A DNA stretch of 43,347 bases. Origin: Lachnospiraceae bacterium. GTDB lineage: Bacteria; Bacillota_A; Clostridia; Lachnospirales; Lachnospiraceae. Position numbers and translations under genes: made by a program. Positions 19,712 to 28,480 of the stretch are shown here, one piece after another (the first letter of the stretch is position 1; each line of letters begins with the position of its first letter). The stretch lies in assembly GCA_024684065.1 (NCBI GenBank), contig JAIKXO010000112.1, positions 1 through 43,347 on the forward strand, read 5' to 3'. The notes under the pieces are model-generated. The model saw only the letters and a program-made list of their open reading frames with translations. It was not told the origin of the DNA and did no database searches.

Positions 19712-20434
19712 ATGGAAAAGCTTTATGTTGTTATACCTGCCTATAATGAGGAGGATAATATTGAAGAGGTTGTAAATGACTGGTATCCGGTGGTCCTTTC
19801 CCATAACGGGGGAGAGGGCTCAAGGCTTGTGATCATCAACGACGGAAGTAAGGATTCCACATATGAAAAGCTTAAGGAGCTTTCGAAAGAAAGACCGTTT
19901 ATGGAAGCTCTTACAAAGCAAAACAGCGGGCATGGGGCTACTCTTCTGCATGGATATGGCTATGCCATGGAAAACGGGGCTGATTATATCTTCCAGACCG
20001 ACTCTGACGGGCAGACGCTTCCTTCAGAATTTGAGGGATTTTGGAAAGAACGTGAAAATTATGACATGGTCATAGGAAGCCGTAAGGGGAGACAGGACGG
20101 ATTCTTAAGAGTGCTTGTTACAAAGGTTTTAAAAGCGGTGATCAGGCTGTGTTTCAAAGTATCCGTAGCTGATGCGAATACACCCTACAGATTGATGAAA
20201 ACCTCTACTCTTGAGAAATACATCGGTCTGATACCCAAAGACTATTTCCTTTCCAATGTCCTTATTTCGGTGATATATAAAAAGAAAGGCCTTAAAGTAA
20301 AATATATTCCGATAACCTTTCGTCCAAGGCAGGGAGGGGTAAATTCCATAAACATGAAAAGAATATTCCGGATCGGAAGAAAGGCTCTTTCTGAGTTTAG
20401 AGAACTAAACAGGTCGATAGAAAAAACGCCTTGA
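19712..20434 (+). CDS. GT2-family glycosyltransferase, soluble
   Basis: The 240-residue protein is a compact GT-A glycosyltransferase: LYVVIPAYNEEDNIEEV, LVIINDGSKDST, a DSD motif in FQTDSDGQTLPSE, then ADANTPYRLMK and FRPRQGGVNSINMKR. Unlike the other GT2 here it has no C-terminal membrane helices. I placed the start at ATG 19712, directly before the beta strand that begins these proteins; an upstream in-frame GTG at 19670 adds 14 unsupported residues. Ribosome sites are imperfect for both: AAGGAG at 19691-19696 is 15 bases away, GAGGA abuts the ATG. It follows the GT4 gene in the same orientation. Confidence 0.85.
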   Translation: MEKLYVVIPAYNEEDNIEEVVNDWYPVVLSHNGGEGSRLVIINDGSKDSTYEKLKELSKERPFMEALTKQNSGHGATLLHGYGYAMENGADYIFQTDSDGQTLPSEFEGFWKERENYDMVIGSRKGRQDGFLRVLVTKVLKAVIRLCFKVSVADANTPYRLMKTSTLEKYIGLIPKDYFLSNVLISVIYKKKGLKVKYIPITFRPRQGGVNSINMKRIFRIGRKALSEFRELNRSIEKTP

Positions 20435-20523
20435 GCAGGGTTTTTTTAAGAACTCTGTAATTTGTACGGACATTCTTTTCTCTTAACGGGTAAGTCTGTA
20501 TGCGGCAGGGCAGAAAGAAACCA

Positions 20524-21273
20524 TTAAAAATTCGTTTGATTGGTAATCATGCGTAAAAAAGCTATAGCGTTATCTTTATTCTCGACGACACTTGAGAATG
20601 TAAAAATAACATCTGTAATATTACCATTTTCATCGGGACTATAGGCTCCGATCTTTTTAAGATAGCTATTATTATTTAATGTAATTCCTATACATATATC
20701 CTTATTCTCCATAGAATCATCCCAGTTTTCGGGATCTGTCATATCCTTAAGCTTTTTATAACAGAATGTGCATCCTGCCTGTTCAAGGCTTTCTATATCT
20801 TCTTCATCCAATAATTCCATGGGATCTTCAAAGATATTTGCTTTCAGATACATTTCGATCACAGATTCCGGAGCTATCATAACGTCAACTTCCCCTGCCG
20901 CATACACGGCTAAGAATTTCTGGGCGGAGCCCATGGCAAACGGGGAATATGAAGAATCTTCTTCTAAAAACATGGAGGAATCCACGCTGATTTTGTACTC
21001 ATTGAGATCAACATCGCAGTAATCTGCGATATCACCTGTCAGTTCGTCCTCGGAATTGAAGGAGGGGGATGTATTTATAAGGAGGATATTCAGATAAGAG
21101 GGACGATTGTTTGCCCGCATGTCTTTTATCAGGCTGATGGTGACGGCCAGTATGAATATGGAGACTATAATATGCCATTTATAATAATCCAGGATATATC
21201 TGCATTTTTCTTTCGTGCTCATTTTTCTGAACTTTTCGCGCTGCATCTGTCTTACTTCTTTTTCAATAGTCAT
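20524..21273 (-). CDS. Single-pass membrane protein with extracytoplasmic domain, function unknown
   Basis: The 249-residue product has a charged cytoplasmic N-terminus (1-32), one membrane segment (about 33-50, WHIIVSIFILAVTISLI) and a roughly 195-residue outer domain rich in acidic residues. Text such as FLAVYAAGEVDVMIAPESV hints at a periplasmic-binding-like fold, but this is a weak impression. The start at 21273 is set by GGAGGA on the minus strand; an in-frame start at 21321 lacks a ribosome site. A good promoter lies just upstream. The gene is transcribed against its glycan-gene neighbours and seems independent. I do not recognise a named family with certainty. Confidence 0.72.
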   Translation of the reverse strand: MTIEKEVRQMQREKFRKMSTKEKCRYILDYYKWHIIVSIFILAVTISLIKDMRANNRPSYLNILLINTSPSFNSEDELTGDIADYCDVDLNEYKISVDSSMFLEEDSSYSPFAMGSAQKFLAVYAAGEVDVMIAPESVIEMYLKANIFEDPMELLDEEDIESLEQAGCTFCYKKLKDMTDPENWDDSMENKDICIGITLNNNSYLKKIGAYSPDENGNITDVIFTFSSVVENKDNAIAFLRMITNQTNF

Positions 21274-21310
21274 TTCGTCCTCCGTGATCCGGGCAGGGTC
21301 ATATAATGTA

Positions 21311-21329
21311 CAGGCCGCCAAACGGCCTG
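21311..21329 (-). repeat. Hairpin at the 5' end of the minus-strand membrane-protein transcript
   Basis: CAGGCCG-CCAAA-CGGCCTG is a perfect 7-pair GC-rich stem. The promoter at 21334-21362 would start transcription near 21327, so the hairpin would sit at the extreme 5' end of the message, where it could stabilise it. Its arms equal the inner 7 pairs of the third hairpin in the element before purH. Confidence 0.45.
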
Positions 21330-21333
21330 CTTC

Positions 21334-21362
21334 AGTATAATAAAATATATAATAAAGGGCAA
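21334..21362 (-). promoter_or_regulatory. Promoter of the minus-strand membrane protein
   Basis: On the minus strand TTGCCC (21362-21357) and TATACT (21339-21334) are 17 bases apart. The remaining bases of the 21274-21599 gap hold no gene I can support; a TTGACA at 21401-21406 on the plus strand has no matching -10. Confidence 0.5.
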
Positions 21363-21599
21363 CCGCTTAATCTTGCTTATGCATTTGTTTTTTGTTATAC
21401 TTGACAAAATATAAGGAGCTTGCGGTTCTTTACGCGGTTTTTATGACTGTATCCGTAAATCCGCCATTGCCGAAAAATTCTGAAGGAGAGAAATTTTCGT
21501 TCCCAAAGATTTTTGGAGCATATTTTTTACAGTTATTCTTAATTTACCGGTTCAAAAACTTTGTGAGGTTTCCTGATAACCGCTCTTAACTTATAATAT

Positions 21600-22727
21600 A
21601 TGGATGATAAGATTTTAGTTACCAGATCGTCGCTTCCGCCCTTTGAGGATTATATAGAAGAAATACGCTCGATATGGGATAATCATTGGCTTACCAATAT
21701 GGGGGAGAAGCATGAAAGACTCAGGGAAGAGCTCAGAAGGTATCTGGAAGTCGATAATATAGAGCTGTTTACGAACGGTCATTCTGCAATAGAGCTTTCG
21801 CTTCAGGCGTTTTCTCTCAAAGGAGAGGTTATAACAACTCCTTTTACATTTGCATCAACAACGCATGCCATAGTAAGATGCGGTCTTACCCCGGTTTTCT
21901 GTGATATAGACCCAATAACTTATACCATGGATACGGGGAAGCTGGAAGGGCTTATCACCGGAAACACGTGCGCGATCCTTCCGGTGCATGTTTACGGTAA
22001 TCTTTGCAATGTAGAAGAAATTGACAGAATTTCAAAGAAATACGGGCTTAAGGTCATTTATGACGCGGCACATGCTTTCGGAGTGAAATATAAGGGCAGA
22101 GGAGCAGGAACTTTTGGGGATGCATCATGCTTCAGCTTTCATGCAACGAAGGTGTTCAATACCATAGAAGGCGGCGCGGTTTGCTACAGCGACAAAGAGA
22201 CTGAGTTCGGAGAAAAGGTTTATCTTCTTAAAGATTTTGGAATAAGTAAGAGCGACGAGGTGAAAGCTTCGGGAGCAAACGCGAAACTTAACGAGTTTTG
22301 CGCTGCCATGGGACTCTGTAACCTTAGGTATCTTGACGGGGAGCTTGAAAAAAGAAGAAAAGTCTGTGAAAGATACAATATGAATCTTTCTGGGATCAGG
22401 GGCCTTGTACTTAATAAGCCCCGGAAGGACGTTTCGGCAAATTATTCCTATTATCCGGTGGTATTTGAAGAAAAGGAATTTGGCATAGGCCGCGATGTGG
22501 CTTTTGAAGCGCTTAAGGAAAACGGTATCTTTTGCCGGAAATACTTTTATCCGGCGACCAATGCCTTTGAATGCTACAGGGAGAAGTTCGATCCTTCCGA
22601 GACTCCTGTTGCAAGGGATATAAGCGAAAGGGTTCTGACGCTTCCGTTATATGCGGACCTTGAGCTTTCGGAGGTGGACAGGATCTGTGAAGTTTTGCTT
22701 AAAGCACGGGAACGCAGTACCGGGTAA
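21600..22727 (+). CDS. DegT/DnrJ/EryC1/StrS-family PLP aminotransferase
   Basis: The 375-residue enzyme should transaminate a keto-sugar nucleotide to an aminosugar, as ArnB, WecE and PglE do. The cofactor lysine is K184 in FSFHATKVFNTIEGG, the acidic residue for the pyridine ring is D155 in IYDAAHAFG, and the GHSAIELSL and TTPFTFASTTHA segments are characteristic. The N-terminus (KILVTRSSLPPFEDY) fits the family, so the ATG at 21600 is right, yet no Shine-Dalgarno precedes it and a TATAAT (21592-21597) abuts it. It faces the glycan genes in the same orientation and likely supplies their sugar donor. Confidence 0.9.
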   Translation: MDDKILVTRSSLPPFEDYIEEIRSIWDNHWLTNMGEKHERLREELRRYLEVDNIELFTNGHSAIELSLQAFSLKGEVITTPFTFASTTHAIVRCGLTPVFCDIDPITYTMDTGKLEGLITGNTCAILPVHVYGNLCNVEEIDRISKKYGLKVIYDAAHAFGVKYKGRGAGTFGDASCFSFHATKVFNTIEGGAVCYSDKETEFGEKVYLLKDFGISKSDEVKASGANAKLNEFCAAMGLCNLRYLDGELEKRRKVCERYNMNLSGIRGLVLNKPRKDVSANYSYYPVVFEEKEFGIGRDVAFEALKENGIFCRKYFYPATNAFECYREKFDPSETPVARDISERVLTLPLYADLELSEVDRICEVLLKARERSTG

Positions 22728-22873
22728 TGGGATTTAAAATCCGTTATGGGATATAGTATTATATGATCGGCTATATAATGGAGCCGGATGCTTTTTGGCG
22801 GTTTAAATAACTCATTCACGAAACGGATAATTAATTTCATGGATGAGTCAGGCTGGTGTTAAATGGAGGCAAT

Positions 22874-23383
22874 ATGAACGATACCTATGTTGAATGCCTG
22901 GTAGAAAGGAAAGCGAATCCGTTCAGTGTTCTGATAAAGGCGGCGATGATAGCCCTGTGTGCCGTGCTTTTTATCCTTTCCTTTTTAGGGATGCCGTTCT
23001 TACTTATTGTAGCCGTTATAATCGGGGCATTATCGGCTTACTTTGTCTTTCCGATGCTGAGTATCGAGTATGAATATCTGTATCTTGACAAAGAGATCAC
23101 GATCGACAGGATCATGTCCAAGCAGAAGAGAAAGAGGGAGACTGTCCTTGACCTTACCAAGATGGAGCTTTTAGCCCCGGCCGGATCGCATGAATTTGAT
23201 TCATATCTGAACAGAAACGTAAAGATAAAGGACTATAGTTCCGGGATAGAGGGGCAGGGACATAAGGCCTATTACCTTGCCTATCATGACGAAAACTCGG
23301 AAATGCTTGTTAAGATCGAACCTGACGAGGATATGTTAAAGGCAGTAAAGCTTATAGCACCGAGAAAGGTGAGAGATTTTTAA
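22874..23383 (+). CDS. Small two-helix membrane protein (possibly DUF6106)
   Basis: The 169-residue protein has a short cytoplasmic N-terminus (MNDTYVECLVERK), two adjacent membrane helices (about 19-38 and 41-60), and a C-terminal soluble domain starting SIEYEYLYLDKEITIDRI, whose alternating strands suggest a small beta fold like bacterial PH domains. It resembles an uncharacterised family of Lachnospiraceae proteins; DUF6106 is my best guess but unverified. ATG 22874 follows GGAGG at good spacing and is preferred over GTG 22856. It lies 90 bases before guaB in the same direction and may be co-transcribed with it. Confidence 0.75.
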   Translation: MNDTYVECLVERKANPFSVLIKAAMIALCAVLFILSFLGMPFLLIVAVIIGALSAYFVFPMLSIEYEYLYLDKEITIDRIMSKQKRKRETVLDLTKMELLAPAGSHEFDSYLNRNVKIKDYSSGIEGQGHKAYYLAYHDENSEMLVKIEPDEDMLKAVKLIAPRKVRDF

Positions 23384-23449
23384 CTGTAAGGATACATGGC
23401 CTGACTTTGAGAGAAAAGATAAAAGCATACCGTTTTTATCTAAATATAA

Positions 23450-24989
<1,540 letters not shown>

Positions 24990-24991
24990 GT

Positions 24992-25771
24992 ATGGGAAGC
25001 ATGATAATAGATGAGTTAAAAAGAGGAAGCGCAAGAAGGCTGTTTAAGGTCTATTTGATCGGAATAGTCCTGCTGTGTGTAACGGCAAATATAGCCGTAA
25101 TGGCATTCCGGCTTATTTATGGAAGCAATGAAGGTACTTTCGCCTACAACATAATGACGTATGCGACATGGTGCTTTTTCGTTCCGTACTACTCCTGCAT
25201 TATAATAGCAGATGTTATTTTTGGAAGGGTCCATCCTTCCCTGAAAAAGAGTGATGAAGCTTATAATGACATTCCTCCGGCAAAGCTGTATCTTGTAAAG
25301 CTCTTTGCATCTGTTATCCTGGCCTTCTTTTTCATGGCAGTGGCTCTTGTTTGTTTTCTGTCCGTGACATTATTGTTTCATATTTCCGAAAAGAGCATCA
25401 GTTTTTACGATATCAGGGATTTTACAGAGAAGATGGTATATGCCATACCCTTATGGCTTTCCGGGATAGGAATAGGAAATATGTTTTTATTCATTTTCCC
25501 AAACAAAAAAGAAGCCTATCTGTCATATTTTCTGCTGACCGTGGTGTTTGAGAGGGTTATAATGTTCCTTGCCGCAGAACCGCTTAAAATAGAAGTCTGC
25601 AGGAAGATAAGGACCATTCTCGTAACACAGCTGCTTTCCCTGATACCGTATCCGGCTGATCCGGCAAGGAATATCACTCTTACGGTTTTTTTGGGCTTTT
25701 TATATCTCCTGCTGTCAACGATCATAGGAATTATGATATTCTCAAACCGCAGCAGAGCGGTTTCCAGATAA
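24992..25771 (+). CDS. Six-helix integral membrane protein, function unknown
   Basis: The 259-residue product is almost entirely membrane: hydrophobic segments at about residues 18-40, 53-75, 97-120, 145-165, 172-190 and 225-250. The pattern, with a cytoplasmic loop reading KSDEAYNDIPPAKLYLVKLFAS, resembles ABC-2-type permease subunits, but no ATPase gene is next to it, so transport function is only a possibility. GGAGG at 24970-24974 is 17 bases before the ATG, longer than ideal; M4 at 25001 is even further. The gene lies between guaB and the EAL gene, all on the plus strand. Confidence 0.7.
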   Translation: MGSMIIDELKRGSARRLFKVYLIGIVLLCVTANIAVMAFRLIYGSNEGTFAYNIMTYATWCFFVPYYSCIIIADVIFGRVHPSLKKSDEAYNDIPPAKLYLVKLFASVILAFFFMAVALVCFLSVTLLFHISEKSISFYDIRDFTEKMVYAIPLWLSGIGIGNMFLFIFPNKKEAYLSYFLLTVVFERVIMFLAAEPLKIEVCRKIRTILVTQLLSLIPYPADPARNITLTVFLGFLYLLLSTIIGIMIFSNRSRAVSR

Positions 25772-25852
25772 CAGTCTTCGACTCTGCAGGGATATATCAG
25801 ATATTTCAGTAGCAAAAACTCCTTTTAATAGAGGGTTGTTTAGGGAGGCTAT

Positions 25853-28276
25853 GTGGTGAACGCGGGTAATGATGCTTTCGGAATGAACGAGCTTACAGGC
25901 ATAGATCGGAATCATCTGCAGAAGGATCAGGATTATTTTGCGGATGTCTCCGGTCTGTTTTTGTTTGCTATAGACGAAAAGGGCAACCAGATCACGGATA
26001 TCTCAGGCAGGGATATGCGCGAGACTAACCGTATAGCGGGGCTCCTCAATAAAGATCAGATAGAGGATCTGTACAACAGGGTGATGCTTACAAAGCTTGA
26101 GGAGCAGATCGTGGAAAATACTGAATTTTCGAATCTCAAGCTGGCGGCAGTGGCCATTAAATCCGGGAATAAGCCTGTATTATGCTTTATCGTATGCGCT
26201 GTTTATTATGATCCCGATGGTGAGAATGCGATATTCAATATAAGGTCGATAGTAGATGAAAACATTTTTTTAGGCGGCCTTGATTTTCTCAGGGAGATAT
26301 ACAACAGGATCTATGATAATTCATATATTTTAGAGAACGTAAAGCTTGAATCCGAAAAGCTTAAAGAGGGGGAAAGGGCTTTGGAAACCGCCCTTAGCCG
26401 GACAGATGCAATGACTCGCATTGTCGAGCTTTTAGATTCGGATGAGAGCTTCGATGAAATATGTAAAGAGCTTGCTTCGGTTTCCGGAAAATGCGAAAAG
26501 ATATCCCATACATATATTATAGCTCCGGACAAGGAAGCGGGCAGGGTTGATGTCAGGGGCAGGTACAGAAGCGAAAATGCGGATCCTGTAATAGAAAGGG
26601 TTGACAGGCAGACGGTTTTAAAATATGCGTCGCTCGTAGGGTCGAAACCGATGGTGGTTTCATCAAGGACTGAGATAGACTATGATTTCAGACTATGGCT
26701 TGGGTCTCTCGGAATAATCAGCTTTGTTGTGCTCCCTGTTTTTTCGGGAAGACAGGCAAAGAAAGTCAGCCTTTATCTTATTTTTGCGGATAATGATCCC
26801 GTGAGACTCTGGGAAAGGGATGATATAAAGTTCTTTGGGGATGTCGGAAAGGTGCTTCAGAGCATTTATGATAAGAGGCTGAGCAGGGAATCGCTTACAT
26901 CCTCCAATATCTCCCTTAAGGTGATACTGAACAATGTGGGAAGCTATATACTTGTAAAGGACAAAGCAAACGGCGAGGTTATCTTTATCAATAAAAAGAT
27001 GGAAGAGGATTTTTCCGAGGAAATAAAAAACGGGAGCCTCGAGAGCCTTTTTCAGATAGAGGATGACAAAAATGATCTTCATACGCAGATTTATTATGAG
27101 GCTCTGAACAAAACGTTTGATCTTCACAGAAATGTCATTAAATGGATAGACGGTAGATATGCGATCCTTTATTCTTTCTTTCAGTCGGTTCCCGGCAAAG
27201 ACGACAAGGTCTTAAATACCTCTTTGGAAGAAGTGCCGGGAGTTCCCCCGGAACTGCCTGAAGAGGAAGAAAAAGAGGAAGAGAAAGAGGAAGAAAAAGA
27301 GGAAGAGAAAGAAGAGAAAGAGGAAGAAGAAGAGAAAGAGGAAGGGAAAGAGGAAAAGGAAGAGAAAGAGGAAGAGGAAAAGGAAGAGAAAGAGGAAGAG
27401 CAAGAGGAAAAGAAAGAGGAAGAGGAAGAGCAAGAGCAAGAGGAAAAGAAAGAGGAAGAGAAAGAGGAAGAGGAGGAGAAACCGGAACAGACTCCTGAGA
27501 GGAAGAAGGATCTTTCCGTTGATGAAAAATTCATAAAGGAGTTTGTCACTTTTTTCCAACCGCTTATTGATATAAAGAAAAATAACAAATGCTTCGGAGC
27601 GGAAGCCCTGTTAAGATGGAATTCAAAGACTCTCGGGATGATGGAGCCAAAATCGTTTCTCTCAAACGCAAGGCAGAATGGCATTATCATACCTGTAGGG
27701 AGATACATTTTCGGGCAAGCCTGTAAAAAGCTAAAGAAATGGAATGAATCCGGGCATCCGTATTTTAAGATGTTTGTTAACTTTTCCAGTGAGGAGATAG
27801 AGCAGGAGGATTTCGTGGAAAGCCTTTCCGGGATATTGAAGGACAGTGGGGCCAATCCGAAGAATATGGTGATAGAAATACCTGACAGCGTTGACATTAA
27901 GCTGCTTGGAAGGTTAAAAACCATATTTGACAAAATAAAGGAGCTGGGATGTCAGATTTCGATCGATGATTTTGGGACGGGCGGTCTTTCCTTCGCAAGC
28001 GTAAAGGAGCTGCCGGTCAGCTATGTTAAGATAGGGCAGGATCTTATCCCGAAAATAAAACAGGATACCTTTGTACAGTCATTTGTCAGGGCTTCGGGAG
28101 AACTTTTCGAGAATTCAAGAATGAAGCTCCTTGCGGAAGGCGTTGAAAATGAAGAACTGCTTAGTACTGTTTCCGAAATGAAGATAAGAGGTATCCAGGG
28201 ATTTTGTTTTGACCGTCCTATGGAGGTTTCGAAGTTTGAGGACAGATATATACTGACTGAAACTGCCACAGAATAG
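25853..28276 (+). CDS. EAL-domain cyclic-di-GMP phosphodiesterase with sensory N-terminus and Glu/Lys linker
   Basis: The 807-residue protein should hydrolyse c-di-GMP. Residues about 20-135 (LQKDQDYFADVSGLFLFAID) resemble a PocR-type ligand-sensing domain; about 160-185 look coiled-coil; 185-345 look GAF-like. Residues 470-543 are almost only Glu and Lys with a few Gln. The EAL domain (about 560-800) keeps the catalytic set: E584 of EALLRW, N in MFVNFS, E in VIEIPDS, both D of IDDFGTG, K in YVKIGQ, E in AEGVE, Q in GIQGF. No GGDEF or membrane helix is seen. GGGAGG is 4 bases before GTG 25853 and 7 before GTG 25856; either could start. TES and KID in the classic motifs are altered to PDS and KIG, so activity needs testing. 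Confidence 0.88.
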   Translation: MVNAGNDAFGMNELTGIDRNHLQKDQDYFADVSGLFLFAIDEKGNQITDISGRDMRETNRIAGLLNKDQIEDLYNRVMLTKLEEQIVENTEFSNLKLAAVAIKSGNKPVLCFIVCAVYYDPDGENAIFNIRSIVDENIFLGGLDFLREIYNRIYDNSYILENVKLESEKLKEGERALETALSRTDAMTRIVELLDSDESFDEICKELASVSGKCEKISHTYIIAPDKEAGRVDVRGRYRSENADPVIERVDRQTVLKYASLVGSKPMVVSSRTEIDYDFRLWLGSLGIISFVVLPVFSGRQAKKVSLYLIFADNDPVRLWERDDIKFFGDVGKVLQSIYDKRLSRESLTSSNISLKVILNNVGSYILVKDKANGEVIFINKKMEEDFSEEIKNGSLESLFQIEDDKNDLHTQIYYEALNKTFDLHRNVIKWIDGRYAILYSFFQSVPGKDDKVLNTSLEEVPGVPPELPEEEEKEEEKEEEKEEEKEEKEEEEEKEEGKEEKEEKEEEEKEEKEEEQEEKKEEEEEQEQEEKKEEEKEEEEEKPEQTPERKKDLSVDEKFIKEFVTFFQPLIDIKKNNKCFGAEALLRWNSKTLGMMEPKSFLSNARQNGIIIPVGRYIFGQACKKLKKWNESGHPYFKMFVNFSSEEIEQEDFVESLSGILKDSGANPKNMVIEIPDSVDIKLLGRLKTIFDKIKELGCQISIDDFGTGGLSFASVKELPVSYVKIGQDLIPKIKQDTFVQSFVRASGELFENSRMKLLAEGVENEELLSTVSEMKIRGIQGFCFDRPMEVSKFEDRYILTETATE
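27260..27481 (+). repeat. Polypurine tract encoding the Glu/Lys linker
   Basis: The plus strand is uninterrupted purine from 27260 to 27400 (141 bases) and continues to 27481 with three cytosines only (27401, 27431, 27437). It consists of GAGGAA/GAGAAA-type hexamers and encodes residues 470-543 of the EAL protein. Such tracts can form triplex DNA and change length by slippage. Confidence 0.95.
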
Positions 28277-28277
28277 C

Positions 28278-28460
28278 CTGCACCGATCTGCCTAGCAGAT
28301 CGGTGCTTAGGCACAAACATTAGTTTGTGCCGATTCGGCTTGGTTTGGCAGGCCGAATCATTTCCTAATCTGCACCGATCTGCCTAGCAGATCGTGTGCT
28401 TAGGCACAAACATTAGTTTGTGCCGATTCGGCCTGGTTTGGCAGGCCGAATCATTTCCTA
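28278..28460. repeat. Tandem duplicated three-hairpin element upstream of purH
   Basis: Two copies (28278-28367 and 28370-28460) of a 90-base unit differ by one substitution and one inserted base. Each has three compact hairpins. A: GCACCGATCTG / CAGATCGGTGC (28280-28306; copy 2 28372-28399 with one bulged base). B: GGCACAAAC-ATTA-GTTTGTGCC (28310-28331; 28403-28424). C: an 11-pair stem with loop GTTTGG (28332-28359; 28425-28452); the single substitution turns a G-C pair into G-U in copy 1. B and C abut directly. No T run follows, so these are not terminators. The element fills nearly the whole gap between the EAL gene and purH. Confidence 0.92.
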
Positions 28461-28480
28461 TTTCAGAGGAGGTATTATAG

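Noticed and set aside
18698..20075. Short plus-strand frames inside the GT4 and GT2 genes
   Set aside because: They overlap well-supported glycosyltransferases in other frames and encode nothing recognisable.
20400..20523. Terminator between the convergent GT2 and membrane-protein genes
   Set aside because: A T run follows the GT2 stop, but the stem before it has mismatches and cannot be supported.
21392..21589. 65-codon frame before the DegT gene
   Set aside because: Starts with a non-ATG codon, no ribosome site, composition like intergenic AT-rich DNA.
27181..27933. Long open frames on the minus strand (Ser/Phe- and Leu/Phe-rich) opposite the EAL gene
   Set aside because: They exist only because the opposite strand is a purine tract and so cannot form stops; they have no ribosome site and extreme composition.
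28278..28460. CRISPR array or intrinsic terminators in the repeat region
   Set aside because: Only two adjacent units without spacers, internal hairpins rather than short repeats, no cas genes and no T runs.
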